Translations under genes and position numbers: made by a program
Virus record (IMG/VR): IMGVR_UViG_3300036790_000260
Span: 1 to 58,410 of that record
Source of the DNA: a virus
DNA: 58,410 nt
Direction: 5' to 3' (one strand)
Part shown: positions 23,606 through 30,305 of the stretch, one piece after another
How the letters are laid out: each line of letters begins with the position of its first letter
Numbering within the stretch: position 1 is the first letter of the stretch
Notes under the pieces: generated by a model
What the model was told of the DNA's origin: nothing
Database searches by the model: none
What the model saw: only the letters and a program-made list of their open reading frames with translations

Positions 23606-24444
23606 CGCGAACGATGTACGACGGGATTTCCGACGATGCGGCCGCCATCGCGGCGATCCCTTCGGCGATCGGCCTGGTCGCCGGGTACGACGACGGCGAC
23701 TACGCCTGGGCCGCGGCGGACTGGGACCGGTTCCCGAACTCGGTCCACGTCCACATCGCCGTGCACGCCTCGACGAACTCCGGGTCGGTGCTCGACGTCG
23801 AGAACGGCGACGCCACCCCGGCCGACGCCGTGAGCTGGGTGCTGACGCGCCGCGCCGCGGGCGCGGACCCGTCCGTGTACTGCAACCAGGGCGACCCGGA
23901 CAGCGGCTGGCCTGCGGTGCGCGCGGCGTTCCAGGGGCTCGCGGTCCCGGAGCCGCACTACTGGGTCGCCGCGTACGTCTCGGACCCGTCGCGGGTTCCG
24001 GCGGTCCCGGCCGGCGCGGTGGCGTTGCAGTACTACGACTTCGGCGACTACGACGCATCCGTGGTCGTCGACTACTGGCCCGGAGTCGACGATCCGCAGG
24101 ATGCGCCCCCCATGCCGCCGGTACCGCCGGTGGCGCCTGTTTCTTTCGAGGAGGATCCCATGCAGATCGAACCTGTGACCGTGCACCCGGGCGAGTACGC
24201 GCTGGTCGCCCCGTCCGGACTGGGCACGCTGGCGCTGGTCGCCGACGGCTACGGCAATCCGGCCGCCGGCGTGCGCCTCGCGATCTGGGCGGGGAGCAGC
24301 TGCACGGTCCTGGACGACGTGACCATCGGGGGCGCTTCCGGGGTGCACACGTTCGGGCACACGCTGCCGCCCGGCTGCACGGGGGTGACGGTGCGCCGCC
24401 TGGACGCGCAGGCGTACCCGGTGGGTATCGGCTTCCGCCCGTGA
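23602..24444 (+). CDS. Endolysin: DUF1906/GH25-like domain plus C-terminal domain
   Basis: This 280-residue protein starts at ATG 23602 after GGAGGAG. Residues 1-165 show the DUF1906 glycoside-hydrolase-like TIM-barrel pattern: MYDGISDD, GYDDGDYAW, SVLDVENGDATPADAV with likely catalytic Asp65/Glu67, DPSVYCNQGD and VALQYYDFGDYD. This family resembles GH25 muramidases. A Pro-rich linker (about 170-182) leads to a 94-residue beta domain, probably a cell-wall binding module. The linker encodes a strong internal site: GAGGAGGATCCC then ATG 24160 in frame. No signal peptide is present, so release needs membrane lesions. Confidence 0.8.
   Translation: MTRTMYDGISDDAAAIAAIPSAIGLVAGYDDGDYAWAAADWDRFPNSVHVHIAVHASTNSGSVLDVENGDATPADAVSWVLTRRAAGADPSVYCNQGDPDSGWPAVRAAFQGLAVPEPHYWVAAYVSDPSRVPAVPAGAVALQYYDFGDYDASVVVDYWPGVDDPQDAPPMPPVPPVAPVSFEEDPMQIEPVTVHPGEYALVAPSGLGTLALVADGYGNPAAGVRLAIWAGSSCTVLDDVTIGGASGVHTFGHTLPPGCTGVTVRRLDAQAYPVGIGFRP
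24160..24444 (+). CDS. Internal in-frame product: endolysin binding domain alone
   Basis: ATG 24160 is codon 187 of the endolysin and lies seven bases after GAGGAGG, a better ribosome-binding site than the gene's own. The predicted product is the 94-residue beta-rich C-terminal domain (MQIEPVTVHPGEYALV...). In other phages, separate translation of binding domains makes multimeric endolysins. This is a prediction from the site and the domain boundary. Confidence 0.55.
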   Translation: MQIEPVTVHPGEYALVAPSGLGTLALVADGYGNPAAGVRLAIWAGSSCTVLDDVTIGGASGVHTFGHTLPPGCTGVTVRRLDAQAYPVGIGFRP

Positions 24445-24482
24445 CCCGGGCCCGGGCCGTGTAGAGAGGCGGGTGAGGGACG

Positions 24483-24917
24483 GTGGGCGGAATGCTGCGC
24501 AGGGTGGTGGCCGTGCTGCGGCAGCAGCCGTACGAGGCGGCGATCGGCACGGCGTCGCTGTCGGGTGTCGTGGAGACGGCGACCGGCCGCGGGTCGAACG
24601 CGCTGTCGGTCGTGATCCCGCACTGGGCTTTGCACGTGCTGGGCGCGATGGCCGTGGCGGGGGGCGCCTTGACGTTGGCCGGCCTGGTGGCGGCGGGGTT
24701 GGCGTCGGATGATGCGGCTCGGGTGGGGCCGCGGCGGCTGGAGCAGACGGGGCAGATCATGCTCTCCGGTGTGCTGGTGGCGCTCGGTGTGGGGGCCACG
24801 ACGTACGGGATCAGCAGTCTCATTCCGGGTGCGATGCAGTTGGCGGTGGGGGCCGCGGCGGCGGTCCGGGCGGCCGCGATCGCGCGGATCCTGCGCACGG
24901 GTGTGCGGCAGCCGTGA
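24483..24917 (+). CDS. Holin-like membrane protein
   Basis: This 144-residue protein starts at GTG 24483. It has about three hydrophobic stretches: ALHVLGAMAVAGGALTLAGL, IMLSGVLVALGVGATTYGI and AMQLAVGAAAAVRAAAI. Pro-Glu-free charged loops separate them. It follows the endolysin and precedes a TM/coiled-coil protein, so the endolysin is surrounded by membrane genes. The holin role is inferred from topology and position. Confidence 0.6.
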   Translation: MGGMLRRVVAVLRQQPYEAAIGTASLSGVVETATGRGSNALSVVIPHWALHVLGAMAVAGGALTLAGLVAAGLASDDAARVGPRRLEQTGQIMLSGVLVALGVGATTYGISSLIPGAMQLAVGAAAAVRAAAIARILRTGVRQP

Positions 24918-25351
24918 GCGCCGGGAACCTGTTCGCGGACGCGGCGGCGCTGGCGGCGTTGGCGAGTGCGGCGTTCACGTGGTTCCGGGGGTGGCGTCGG
25001 CGTGACCGGGATCGGGCGGTGGCGGCGGCGACGGCGCCGTTCACGTCGGGGCGTGAGGTGGCGGATGAGGCGGAGCGGCTGCTGGCGTTGCGGGCGGCGC
25101 GGCTGGAGGAGTCGGAGCGGCGTGAGGCTCGGGCGCAGGATCGTAATGCGGAGTTGCGGGCGCAGAACAAGGCGCAGGAGTCGCAGATCAGCGAGCTGTA
25201 CACGAATGTCGGGAAGTTGGCGGCGGAGAATTCGGAGTTGCGGGAGAAGTTGTCTCAGGCGCAGTCGCGTGAGCAGGCGGATCGGGCGCGGATCGGCGAG
25301 CTCGCGACGAAAGTGGAGGAGCTGTCGAAGCACATCGGGCTCGGCCAGTAG
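24914..25351 (+). CDS. Membrane-anchored coiled-coil protein, possible spanin-like
   Basis: This 145-residue protein starts at GTG 24914 in a GTGA overlap. A short hydrophobic N-terminus (ADAAALAALASAAFTWF) is followed by a basic patch (RGWRRRDRDR) and then about 90 residues of coiled coil (EERLLALRAARLEESERREA-type heptads to LATKVEELSKHIG). One-span coiled-coil proteins next to endolysins often take part in the last lysis step or regulate the holin. It is the last gene before two terminator hairpins. Confidence 0.6.
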   Translation: MSAGNLFADAAALAALASAAFTWFRGWRRRDRDRAVAAATAPFTSGREVADEAERLLALRAARLEESERREARAQDRNAELRAQNKAQESQISELYTNVGKLAAENSELREKLSQAQSREQADRARIGELATKVEELSKHIGLGQ

Positions 25352-25366
25352 CCGGCCCTGGGTGCG

Positions 25367-25399
25367 CCGACGCCCCGCGCGGTGGGCGCGGGGCGTCGG
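25367..25399. terminator. Perfect 14-bp hairpin after lysis genes
   Basis: CCGACGCCCCGCGC (25367-25380) and its exact complement (25386-25399) enclose a five-base loop. There is no U run, as is usual for many actinobacterial terminators, and the symmetry lets it work from either side. Confidence 0.7.
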
Positions 25400-25482
25400 T
25401 ATGGGGGGCTTCCAGGGTAGCGCGGCCGGCCGACGGTCGTCGCCTGGTAGCCTGGTTGGGCGTTTGTAGGGACGCGTTGGGG

Positions 25483-25523
25483 CGCCCCCGTCGAGCATAG
25501 CTCCGGGGGCGTCCTGGTTTTTT
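25483..25523 (+). terminator. Rho-independent terminator between convergent operons
   Basis: CGCCCCCG (25483-25490) pairs with CGGGGGCG (25504-25511) and is followed by a T6 run (25518-25523). It ends the late operon seven bases before the stop codon of the convergent minus-strand gene. Confidence 0.8.
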
Positions 25524-25529
25524 GGCGGT

Positions 25530-25745
25530 CTACAGGTATTTGCGTACTTCTTCGATGCGCACGCGGTAGGTGGCTCCGAACTTCACTGCGCCCAGCTCAC
25601 GTTGCTTGATCATGCGGTAGACGGTCATCTTCGACACGCGCATGATCGTTGCGACTTCCTGCACCGTGAGCAGCTGCACGTCGCTCAGGTCGGCGCGCGG
25701 GGCCGTGATGGCGGCGTCTCTGCGTGCGGTCGTGTGTTCCGTCAT
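25530..25745 (-). CDS. Small HTH protein, excisionase/BldC type
   Basis: This 71-residue protein (start at 25745) is almost all one MerR-like/HTH_17 domain: LLTVQEVATIMRVSKMTVYRM, recognition turn, then GAVKFGATYRVRIEEVRKYL as the wing. It is similar in layout to excisionases and to small conserved actinobacterial regulators such as BldC relatives. With no integrase in the window, a regulatory role (in the minus-strand accessory operon or in host genes) is more likely than excision. It lies 50 bases downstream of the GH26 gene. Confidence 0.75.
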   Translation of the reverse strand: MTEHTTARRDAAITAPRADLSDVQLLTVQEVATIMRVSKMTVYRMIKQRELGAVKFGATYRVRIEEVRKYL

Positions 25746-25795
25746 GGGCCTAGCGTATCGGAGAGCGCCCGGGAGTGCCAGGTGTGACGATTGCG

Positions 25796-26806
25796 TCAGG
25801 ACGGCTGCGCGGTGTGCAGCTTTGCGGCGCCGGCCCGGTATGCGGCGAGCGCCGCCGGGTCGTCTTGGAGGGTCCAGTCGGCGCGTTTGCCCTGCGCGGT
25901 GCCGTAGTCGAAATACACCATCCCGATCACCCGCGGGTCGGCGCCGAGCCCGGCGAGCATCGCGGTGACCCACCCGGCTTTCTGCGGACCCTGCTCGGCG
26001 CCGGTCTCCGTGATCACCACCGGGTCCGCGGTCAGCGCGGCCACCTTCTCCTCGGTCGGCCCGAACAGGCTCGACCAGTCGTCCGCCCCCAGCGTGGAAC
26101 CGGTCCAGTACCCGCTGATCCCGACCCAGTCCACATACCCTGCGCCGGGCCACCAGTCGGCCAGGTCCACCGCCGGGACCGGGTTGACCACGTTGGGGGC
26201 CCACACCCAGATCACCTCGTGCGCGCCGGCGGCGGCGAACAGGTCGTGGATGTGGCGCCACGCGGCGACGAACTGCGCGCCGGTCGCGTTCTGGGCGCCT
26301 CCGGCGCCCCAGGACATCCACGGGCCGTTGAACTCGTGGCCGAAGTCGAGCGCGACCGGGATCCCGGTGGCGGCGATCTGCTTGGCGAACGCGCGGATGT
26401 ACAGGTCGTCGCGGCCCTGGGCGATCGCGGTGAGCGTGGTGTCGACGGGCTGCCAGGAGTCGAGGAGCAGCGCGTGCGCCCGCCACGCCGCGGCCGCGTC
26501 GGCGGTGTCGAAGGGGGTCCCGAAGTTCTGGAACACCTCGAGGATGTCCGGGGTGGTGCCGGTGGCGGCCGCGTAGGCGCCAAGGCCTGGGGCCGCGGCC
26601 GGGAGGGACACGCCGAGGTATTTGCCCGCGGGGTGCTCGTAGGCGCCGAGCGGGATCGGCGTGGCGGCCGCGGTAGGCGCCGTGGGGCCGAGCGGCGTGG
26701 TGGCTGCGCCTTGGGCTTTGTGCACGAGGGGCGGTGCGGGGGGTCTGGCGTGGCAGCCGGTGCACAGCACCAGCGCGGCGAGCAAGACCATGATCAGGCG
26801 TTTCAC
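25796..26806 (-). CDS. GH26-family glycoside hydrolase lipoprotein (beta-mannanase-like)
   Basis: This 336-residue protein starts at GTG 26806 after AGGAG. A lipoprotein signal (MKRLIMVLLAALVLCTGC, likely modified Cys18) is followed by an Ala/Pro/Thr linker to ~50 and a TIM-barrel domain. GH26 hallmarks are clear: DFGHEFNGPWMSW with acid/base Glu158, VIWVWAPN, and VVITETGA with nucleophile Glu267. GH26 enzymes cut beta-mannans or mixed beta-glucans. Its GTGA overlap with the upstream GT2 synthase suggests it trims or releases the polymer made by that enzyme. Outer-face membrane location is expected. Confidence 0.85.
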   Translation of the reverse strand: MKRLIMVLLAALVLCTGCHARPPAPPLVHKAQGAATTPLGPTAPTAAATPIPLGAYEHPAGKYLGVSLPAAAPGLGAYAAATGTTPDILEVFQNFGTPFDTADAAAAWRAHALLLDSWQPVDTTLTAIAQGRDDLYIRAFAKQIAATGIPVALDFGHEFNGPWMSWGAGGAQNATGAQFVAAWRHIHDLFAAAGAHEVIWVWAPNVVNPVPAVDLADWWPGAGYVDWVGISGYWTGSTLGADDWSSLFGPTEEKVAALTADPVVITETGAEQGPQKAGWVTAMLAGLGADPRVIGMVYFDYGTAQGKRADWTLQDDPAALAAYRAGAAKLHTAQPS

Positions 26807-28191
26807 CGGTGTTCTCCTGCTTCGATCGCTTCGGCGTGTGCGGGGGGCAGCGGGGTGGGCCGGTCGAAGATCTCGATGCGTTCGCGGGTGCCCCATCCGG
26901 TGTTGCGGCAGGTCGCGATGCCGTACCAGCGCATCGCGCGCAGCACCGTGTAGGACCAGGCGACCGCGAGCGGCGCGAGGAGCCACGTCAGGATGCGGGA
27001 TGCGGCGGGCTCGTCGGTGCGGGTGACGGCGAGGTACCGGGCGGTGAAGCCGTAGCCGATGCCGGACGCGATGATCCCCGAGGCGATCCACGGGACCGGG
27101 TGGCCTTCGGCCGGTGCGAGGGCGAACAGGTCGAGCAGCACGGCCATGGACGCGGTGAGCTGGACCCAGTTCAGGAAGTTCGACCAGTACGCGTACCCGG
27201 ACAGCCGCAGGTACCGGAACCGCCACAGGGACCGGATCGTGGAGCCGCGCATCCACCGGCAGAACTGGCGCACGTGGTGCGACAGGTTGTTCGGCATCGC
27301 GACCAGCACGATGGCGTGCGGGTTCTGCACGGTCCGGCCGCGCATCAGGGCGTAGAGGGTGAGCATCGAGTCGTCGCTGAAGTGCACGGGCCGGCCGAGG
27401 AACGTCTCGCTGAGGTAGCCGTCGATGTTGTCGCGCACCACGGCGAACCGGTAGGCGGCCAGCGGCCCGGAGTTCACGGTGACGGCTCCGAGCCGGGATT
27501 GGGAGGCGCGGCCGACGAGCTGGATGGATACGAACCAGAGGTCGAGGATGCGGGCGAGGAGGTTGTCGCGGTCGTTCTCGGCCATCACGAGGCCCGCGAC
27601 GGACTGGACGCGGGGTGAGGCGAACGGCAGGAGCAGCTGCTCGACCGCATGGGGGTCCAGGACGCCGTCGGAGTCGACGGTGAGGTAGATGTCGGCGTGA
27701 TGGGCGCGGGCGACGTGGCCGTGGACCAGGCGCTTGCCCTTCCATGCGACGGTTTCCCAGATGCCGCGGACACCGGCGCGGTCGCAGGCGTGCAGGAACC
27801 ATTCGGCGACGTCGGTGTAGTCGGCGAGGGGGTCGTCGGAGTCGTTGTCGACGACGTGGATGATGTCGGGGCGCCTGGTCTGGTTGATGAGGGATGCGAG
27901 GGCGCGCTGGAGGATCGCGGGGTCTTCGTTGCGGACGGGGACGGGGATCAGGATGGTGAGGGTGTCGAGGTAGCGGCGTTGCCGGGCGGTGGGGTTGTAG
28001 CGGGGTTGGCCGGCGAGTAGCGCGGTCTGCCAGACGAGGAGGAGGTAGGCGGCGAGGTAGTCGATTTCGCGGGGGTTGGTGAGGAGGTTGGTGTGGGCGA
28101 TGGTCTGGGTGTGGAGGTAGCCCCAGCCGGTGAGGGCGATCAGGGCGGTGATGGTGATGATGGTGTCGGCGCGGCGCGAGTAGGTGGTCAC
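26803..28191 (-). CDS. Processive family-2 glycosyltransferase, hyaluronan-synthase-like
   Basis: This 462-residue protein starts at GTG 28191 (GTGA overlap with a tiny membrane peptide). N-terminal membrane segments at ~10-28 and ~43-60 precede a GT-A domain: VRNED, HVVDNDSDD (Asp115/117), TVDSDG (Asp173/175), VNSGPLAAYR, FSDDS (Asp273/274) and QFCRW (Gln309, Arg312, Trp313). DxD plus QxxRW marks processive beta-glycan synthases such as HasA, NodC and cellulose synthases. Several C-terminal spans (about 335-420) follow. It should polymerise a sugar nucleotide on the inner face and pass the chain through the membrane. The product sugar cannot be read from sequence. Confidence 0.85.
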   Translation of the reverse strand: MTTYSRRADTIITITALIALTGWGYLHTQTIAHTNLLTNPREIDYLAAYLLLVWQTALLAGQPRYNPTARQRRYLDTLTILIPVPVRNEDPAILQRALASLINQTRRPDIIHVVDNDSDDPLADYTDVAEWFLHACDRAGVRGIWETVAWKGKRLVHGHVARAHHADIYLTVDSDGVLDPHAVEQLLLPFASPRVQSVAGLVMAENDRDNLLARILDLWFVSIQLVGRASQSRLGAVTVNSGPLAAYRFAVVRDNIDGYLSETFLGRPVHFSDDSMLTLYALMRGRTVQNPHAIVLVAMPNNLSHHVRQFCRWMRGSTIRSLWRFRYLRLSGYAYWSNFLNWVQLTASMAVLLDLFALAPAEGHPVPWIASGIIASGIGYGFTARYLAVTRTDEPAASRILTWLLAPLAVAWSYTVLRAMRWYGIATCRNTGWGTRERIEIFDRPTPLPPAHAEAIEAGEHR

Positions 28192-28286
28192 GACGGGTCT
28201 CCGACGGGACGGTTGCGGCGGTAGGAGAGGCGGATGCCGAGCGCGGTCAGAGCGATCAGCGTCCAGGATGCGCACAGGATGAGCAC
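28188..28286 (-). CDS. Tiny membrane peptide upstream of glycan synthase
   Basis: A 32-residue reading frame starts at GTG 28286 after AGGGGGACCC and stops at 28188, overlapping the synthase start by four bases. It is one hydrophobic helix (LILCASWTLIALTALGIRL) followed by a basic, Pro-containing tail. Small partner peptides are known for some glycan synthases. The reading frame is real in the sequence; expression is inferred from overlap and ribosome-binding site. Confidence 0.5.
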   Translation of the reverse strand: MLILCASWTLIALTALGIRLSYRRNRPVGDPS

Positions 28287-28349
28287 GGGTCCCCCTGGTT
28301 GATGGTCGGCGGTGATGGTCGGTGGTCGGCGGTCATCGCGTCGGCCCGG

Positions 28350-28931
28350 TCAGCACTTCTCCCAGCCGCCGGTGAAGTCGGAGCACATTTCGGCGGACGC
28401 GATGTTGTAGCCGCCGCTGGCCGAGCCCGACTGGGTGACCGGCTGGCCGTCCCAGTCCACGACGGTCGTGCACGACACGTGGCCTGATCCGGATAGCTGG
28501 GCGGTGACGTTGTAGTACTGGGCGTCGGGGTCGAGCGGCATCGTCTTGGTGAAGGGGAGGCTGTCGGCGGAGTCGTCGGTGCCTTCGGGGCCGTAGGTGA
28601 TGTCGATGCCGTCGGGTGCGTTGCCGGTGCACGCGAAGGTGACTTGGGCGACTGCGGCCGGGGTGGTCGCGGGGGGCGCCGCGGGGGCCGGGGCGGCGGG
28701 GGTCGGTGCGGTGTAGGTGGCCGAGGCGGGGGCGCTGGGGGTGGGGATGGTCGCGGTGGCCGTCGGCGGGGCGCTGGTCGTGCTGGGGGTGTTGCCGCCG
28801 GATGCCACGGCCGACACCACGATGATCGCGAACGTGCCGCAGACGAGGCCGAGGATGATTTTGCGTGCGGTGTGCTTCTTCGGTGCCTGCGGGGGCTGGT
28901 ACGGGGCGCGGGTGTAGTCGGGGGTGTTCAT
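28350..28931 (-). CDS. MmpS-like membrane-anchored secreted protein
   Basis: This 193-residue protein starts at ATG 28931. A cytosolic tail rich in Pro/Gln is followed by one membrane span (KIILGLVCGTFAIIVVSAV), a Ser/Thr/Pro/Ala linker (about 50-105) and a C-terminal beta domain with four cysteines (VTFACTG, GIDITYGPEG, SLPFTKTMPLDP, HVSCTTVVDWDGQPV, ending ...WEKC). This strand order is that of MmpS-like actinobacterial proteins, which work at the outer face of the membrane, in mycobacteria with lipid exporters. It heads the run of minus-strand envelope genes and may belong with them. Confidence 0.7.
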   Translation of the reverse strand: MNTPDYTRAPYQPPQAPKKHTARKIILGLVCGTFAIIVVSAVASGGNTPSTTSAPPTATATIPTPSAPASATYTAPTPAAPAPAAPPATTPAAVAQVTFACTGNAPDGIDITYGPEGTDDSADSLPFTKTMPLDPDAQYYNVTAQLSGSGHVSCTTVVDWDGQPVTQSGSASGGYNIASAEMCSDFTGGWEKC

Positions 28932-28996
28932 GGTCGTCTCCAGGGTGGTCGGTGCGGACGGGTGTCGGGCGTTGCTGTAGGGGTGTTCGGGGCGCC

Positions 28997-29413
28997 TTAC
29001 GGCGCGGGGGTGGTGAGTTCGGCCCAGTAGACGCCGCGGTCGCCGGTGACGGTGGCTCCGTGGCGGCTGGCGGTCTTGTGGATGATGGCGTAGCCGAGTC
29101 CGCCGTTCTCGCCGCGGGCCCGGCGGATGCGGGGCGCGGGCCCGGCGTCGATGACGGTGAGGCGCAGGGTCTGTCCGTAGTCGGCGAGCTCGATGATGAT
29201 CTCGACGGAGCCGCGGCCGCGGGAGCAGGAGTGGAGCACGGAGTTGGTGACGAGTTCGGAGAGGATGAGGACGGCGTTGTCGGTGCGGGGGTCGCCGTGG
29301 AGGTAGCGGGCCGTGATGTGGCGGGTGAGGGCGGGGGCGTTGGTGTCGGCGGGGACGGCGAAGGTGGTGCGGTGGGTGGTGGTGGTGATGGGGGGTGTGT
29401 CGGTGACGGTCAC
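28997..29413 (-). CDS. RsbW-like ATP-binding protein (HATPase)
   Basis: This 138-residue protein is read from GTG 29413, seven bases after GGAAGG. It has the GHKL kinase-like order: VLILSELVTNSVLHS (N box with the Asn), LRLTVIDAGPAP (G1), ENGGLGYAIIHKTASR (G2) and a final strand YWAELTTP. Stand-alone single-domain proteins of this type are abundant in Streptomyces, where they act as anti-sigma factors/kinases or pair with XRE and DUF397 proteins. In the phage it could sequester a host sigma factor. It is divergent from a GntR-type gene. Confidence 0.8.
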   Translation of the reverse strand: MTVTDTPPITTTTHRTTFAVPADTNAPALTRHITARYLHGDPRTDNAVLILSELVTNSVLHSCSRGRGSVEIIIELADYGQTLRLTVIDAGPAPRIRRARGENGGLGYAIIHKTASRHGATVTGDRGVYWAELTTPAP

Positions 29414-29420
29414 GGCGACC

Positions 29421-29450
29421 TTCCGTTCGGCGTGTGCCAGGTGGCATACT
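29421..29450 (+). promoter_or_regulatory. Promoter with internal palindrome for the GntR-type gene
   Basis: TTCCGT (29421-29426) and CATACT (29445-29450) are 18 bases apart. Between and overlapping them is TGCCA-GG-TGGCA (29435-29446), a good operator candidate. Autoregulation by the GntR-type protein encoded just downstream is inferred. Confidence 0.45.
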
Positions 29451-29502
29451 CCAGGTGTAGTCCACACTCCACCGACACCGCAATCCCCCGCCGGAGGAAT
29501 CC

Positions 29503-29706
29503 ATGCGCCGAGACCAACTCGTGACCATTCTCACCCACCTGATCACCAGCGGTCACTATTTGCCGGGCGAGCTGCTGCCCGGCCAGCGCGAGCTCGCGGT
29601 GCAGTACGGCTGCTCGCGGATGACGGTGATGCGCGCCATGGGCGATCTCCAGAAAGCGGGCCTGATCACGCTGGGCCGCCGCGGGAGTGTCGTAGCCAAG
29701 CGGTAG
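29503..29706 (+). CDS. GntR-type winged HTH regulator, DNA-binding domain only
   Basis: This 67-residue protein starts at ATG 29503 after CGGAGGA. It is a bare GntR N-terminal domain: ILTHLITSGHYLPGELLPGQ, ELAVQYGCSRMTVMRAMGDL and the wing GLITLGRRGSVVAK. GntR proteins usually add a ligand-binding domain, which is absent, as in many actinophage and integrative element regulators. It is divergent from the RsbW-like gene and is followed by a strong terminator, so it forms its own unit. Confidence 0.8.
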   Translation: MRRDQLVTILTHLITSGHYLPGELLPGQRELAVQYGCSRMTVMRAMGDLQKAGLITLGRRGSVVAKR

Positions 29707-29762
29707 GCTCCCGTCGGTGCGCCTCGTACGCTGCACACGTGCCTTCGGCCGGACGCACAGAG

Positions 29763-29792
29763 AACGCCCCCGCGGCCTGCGGGGGCGTTTTT
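29763..29792 (+). terminator. Rho-independent terminator after the GntR-type gene
   Basis: AACGCCCCCGC (29763-29773) pairs perfectly with GCGGGGGCGTT (29779-29789), followed by T5. An 11-bp stem with a U run is a strong terminator. The 190 bases from here to the next start hold no gene and lead into a promoter. Confidence 0.9.
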
Positions 29793-29945
29793 CGTGTGTG
29801 GTCGGCGCTGTGGGTGGGGGCGGGTATCGTAGGGGGTGGGTGTGCGATTCTGACGACGAGTCATTGCACCAGGGCGGCCTCCATGATCTGGGGGTCGTCT
29901 TGCTTTTCCGGGATGGTTGTTTGGTGTTTTGGCTGGTCAACACCC

Positions 29946-29975
29946 CTTGTGGTACTTGTGGTAACACTGTAGTGT
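29946..29975 (+). promoter_or_regulatory. Promoter and operator of an XRE repressor; leaderless start
   Basis: TTGTGG (29947-29952) and TAGTGT (29970-29975) are 17 bases apart. The predicted transcript begins about at ATG 29983, so the mRNA would be leaderless. A direct repeat of CTTGTGGTA occurs twice in tandem (29946-29954, 29955-29963), the second part of CTTGTG-GTAA-CAC, which matches the palindrome at 58078-58095 in reverse complement. Confidence 0.6.
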
Positions 29976-29982
29976 GGTCCCC

Positions 29983-30216
29983 ATGACACCGACCCAGCGC
30001 CGGCGCCCCGAGTCCATCCCGGTCGACCGCGCCAAACTCACCGAAGCGCGCCGCAAGCTCGGACTGACCCAGGTGGAGCTCGCCGACCTGGCCGGGATCT
30101 CCCAGTCCTACCTCAGCGCCCTGGAGCTCGGTGAACGCCCCCGCGTCCGCCCGGCCCGCTACCGGCGCCTGTGCGACGCGCTCGGCCTGCACCCGGACGC
30201 GCTCGTGCAGCTGTAG
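29983..30216 (+). CDS. XRE-family regulator (probable phage repressor)
   Basis: This 77-residue protein is read from ATG 29983; GTG 29974 would add three residues. It has the five-helix Cro/CI-type fold: RAKLTEARRKLGLTQVELAD, recognition helix region GISQSYLSALELGERPRVRP and the closing helix YRRLCDALGLHPDAL. No oligomerisation or ligand domain follows. The start seems leaderless. The tandem CTTGTGGTA repeats in its own promoter, shared with the promoter at 58.1 kb, make it a candidate repressor of those two units. Confidence 0.8.
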   Translation: MTPTQRRRPESIPVDRAKLTEARRKLGLTQVELADLAGISQSYLSALELGERPRVRPARYRRLCDALGLHPDALVQL

Positions 30217-30264
30217 CGCCGCCAGACAGCGGCGCGCCCAACCGCTTCGACCGGTCGGGCGCGC
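30217..30264 (+). terminator. Two overlapping hairpins after the repressor gene
   Basis: CGCCGC/GCGGCG (30217-30234) and GCGCGCCC/GGGCGCGC (30232-30264) share three bases, so the two stems compete. There is no U run. They may form an attenuator or a terminator with partial read-through into 30306. The 30265-30305 stretch shows a purine-rich ribosome-binding site only. Confidence 0.35.
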
Positions 30265-30305
30265 TGGCCCCCTCAAGACCCTTAACGCAGAGAGAGAAGG
30301 GAACC

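Noticed and set aside
25530-25745. Excisionase with an integrase partner, hence a temperate integrating phage
   Set aside because: No serine or tyrosine integrase was found anywhere in the window, and no attachment site can be proposed; the protein is called a regulator.
28273-28355. 26-codon minus frame starting near the MmpS-like stop codon
   Set aside because: It overlaps the membrane peptide, lacks a ribosome-binding site and has no hydrophobic or conserved part.
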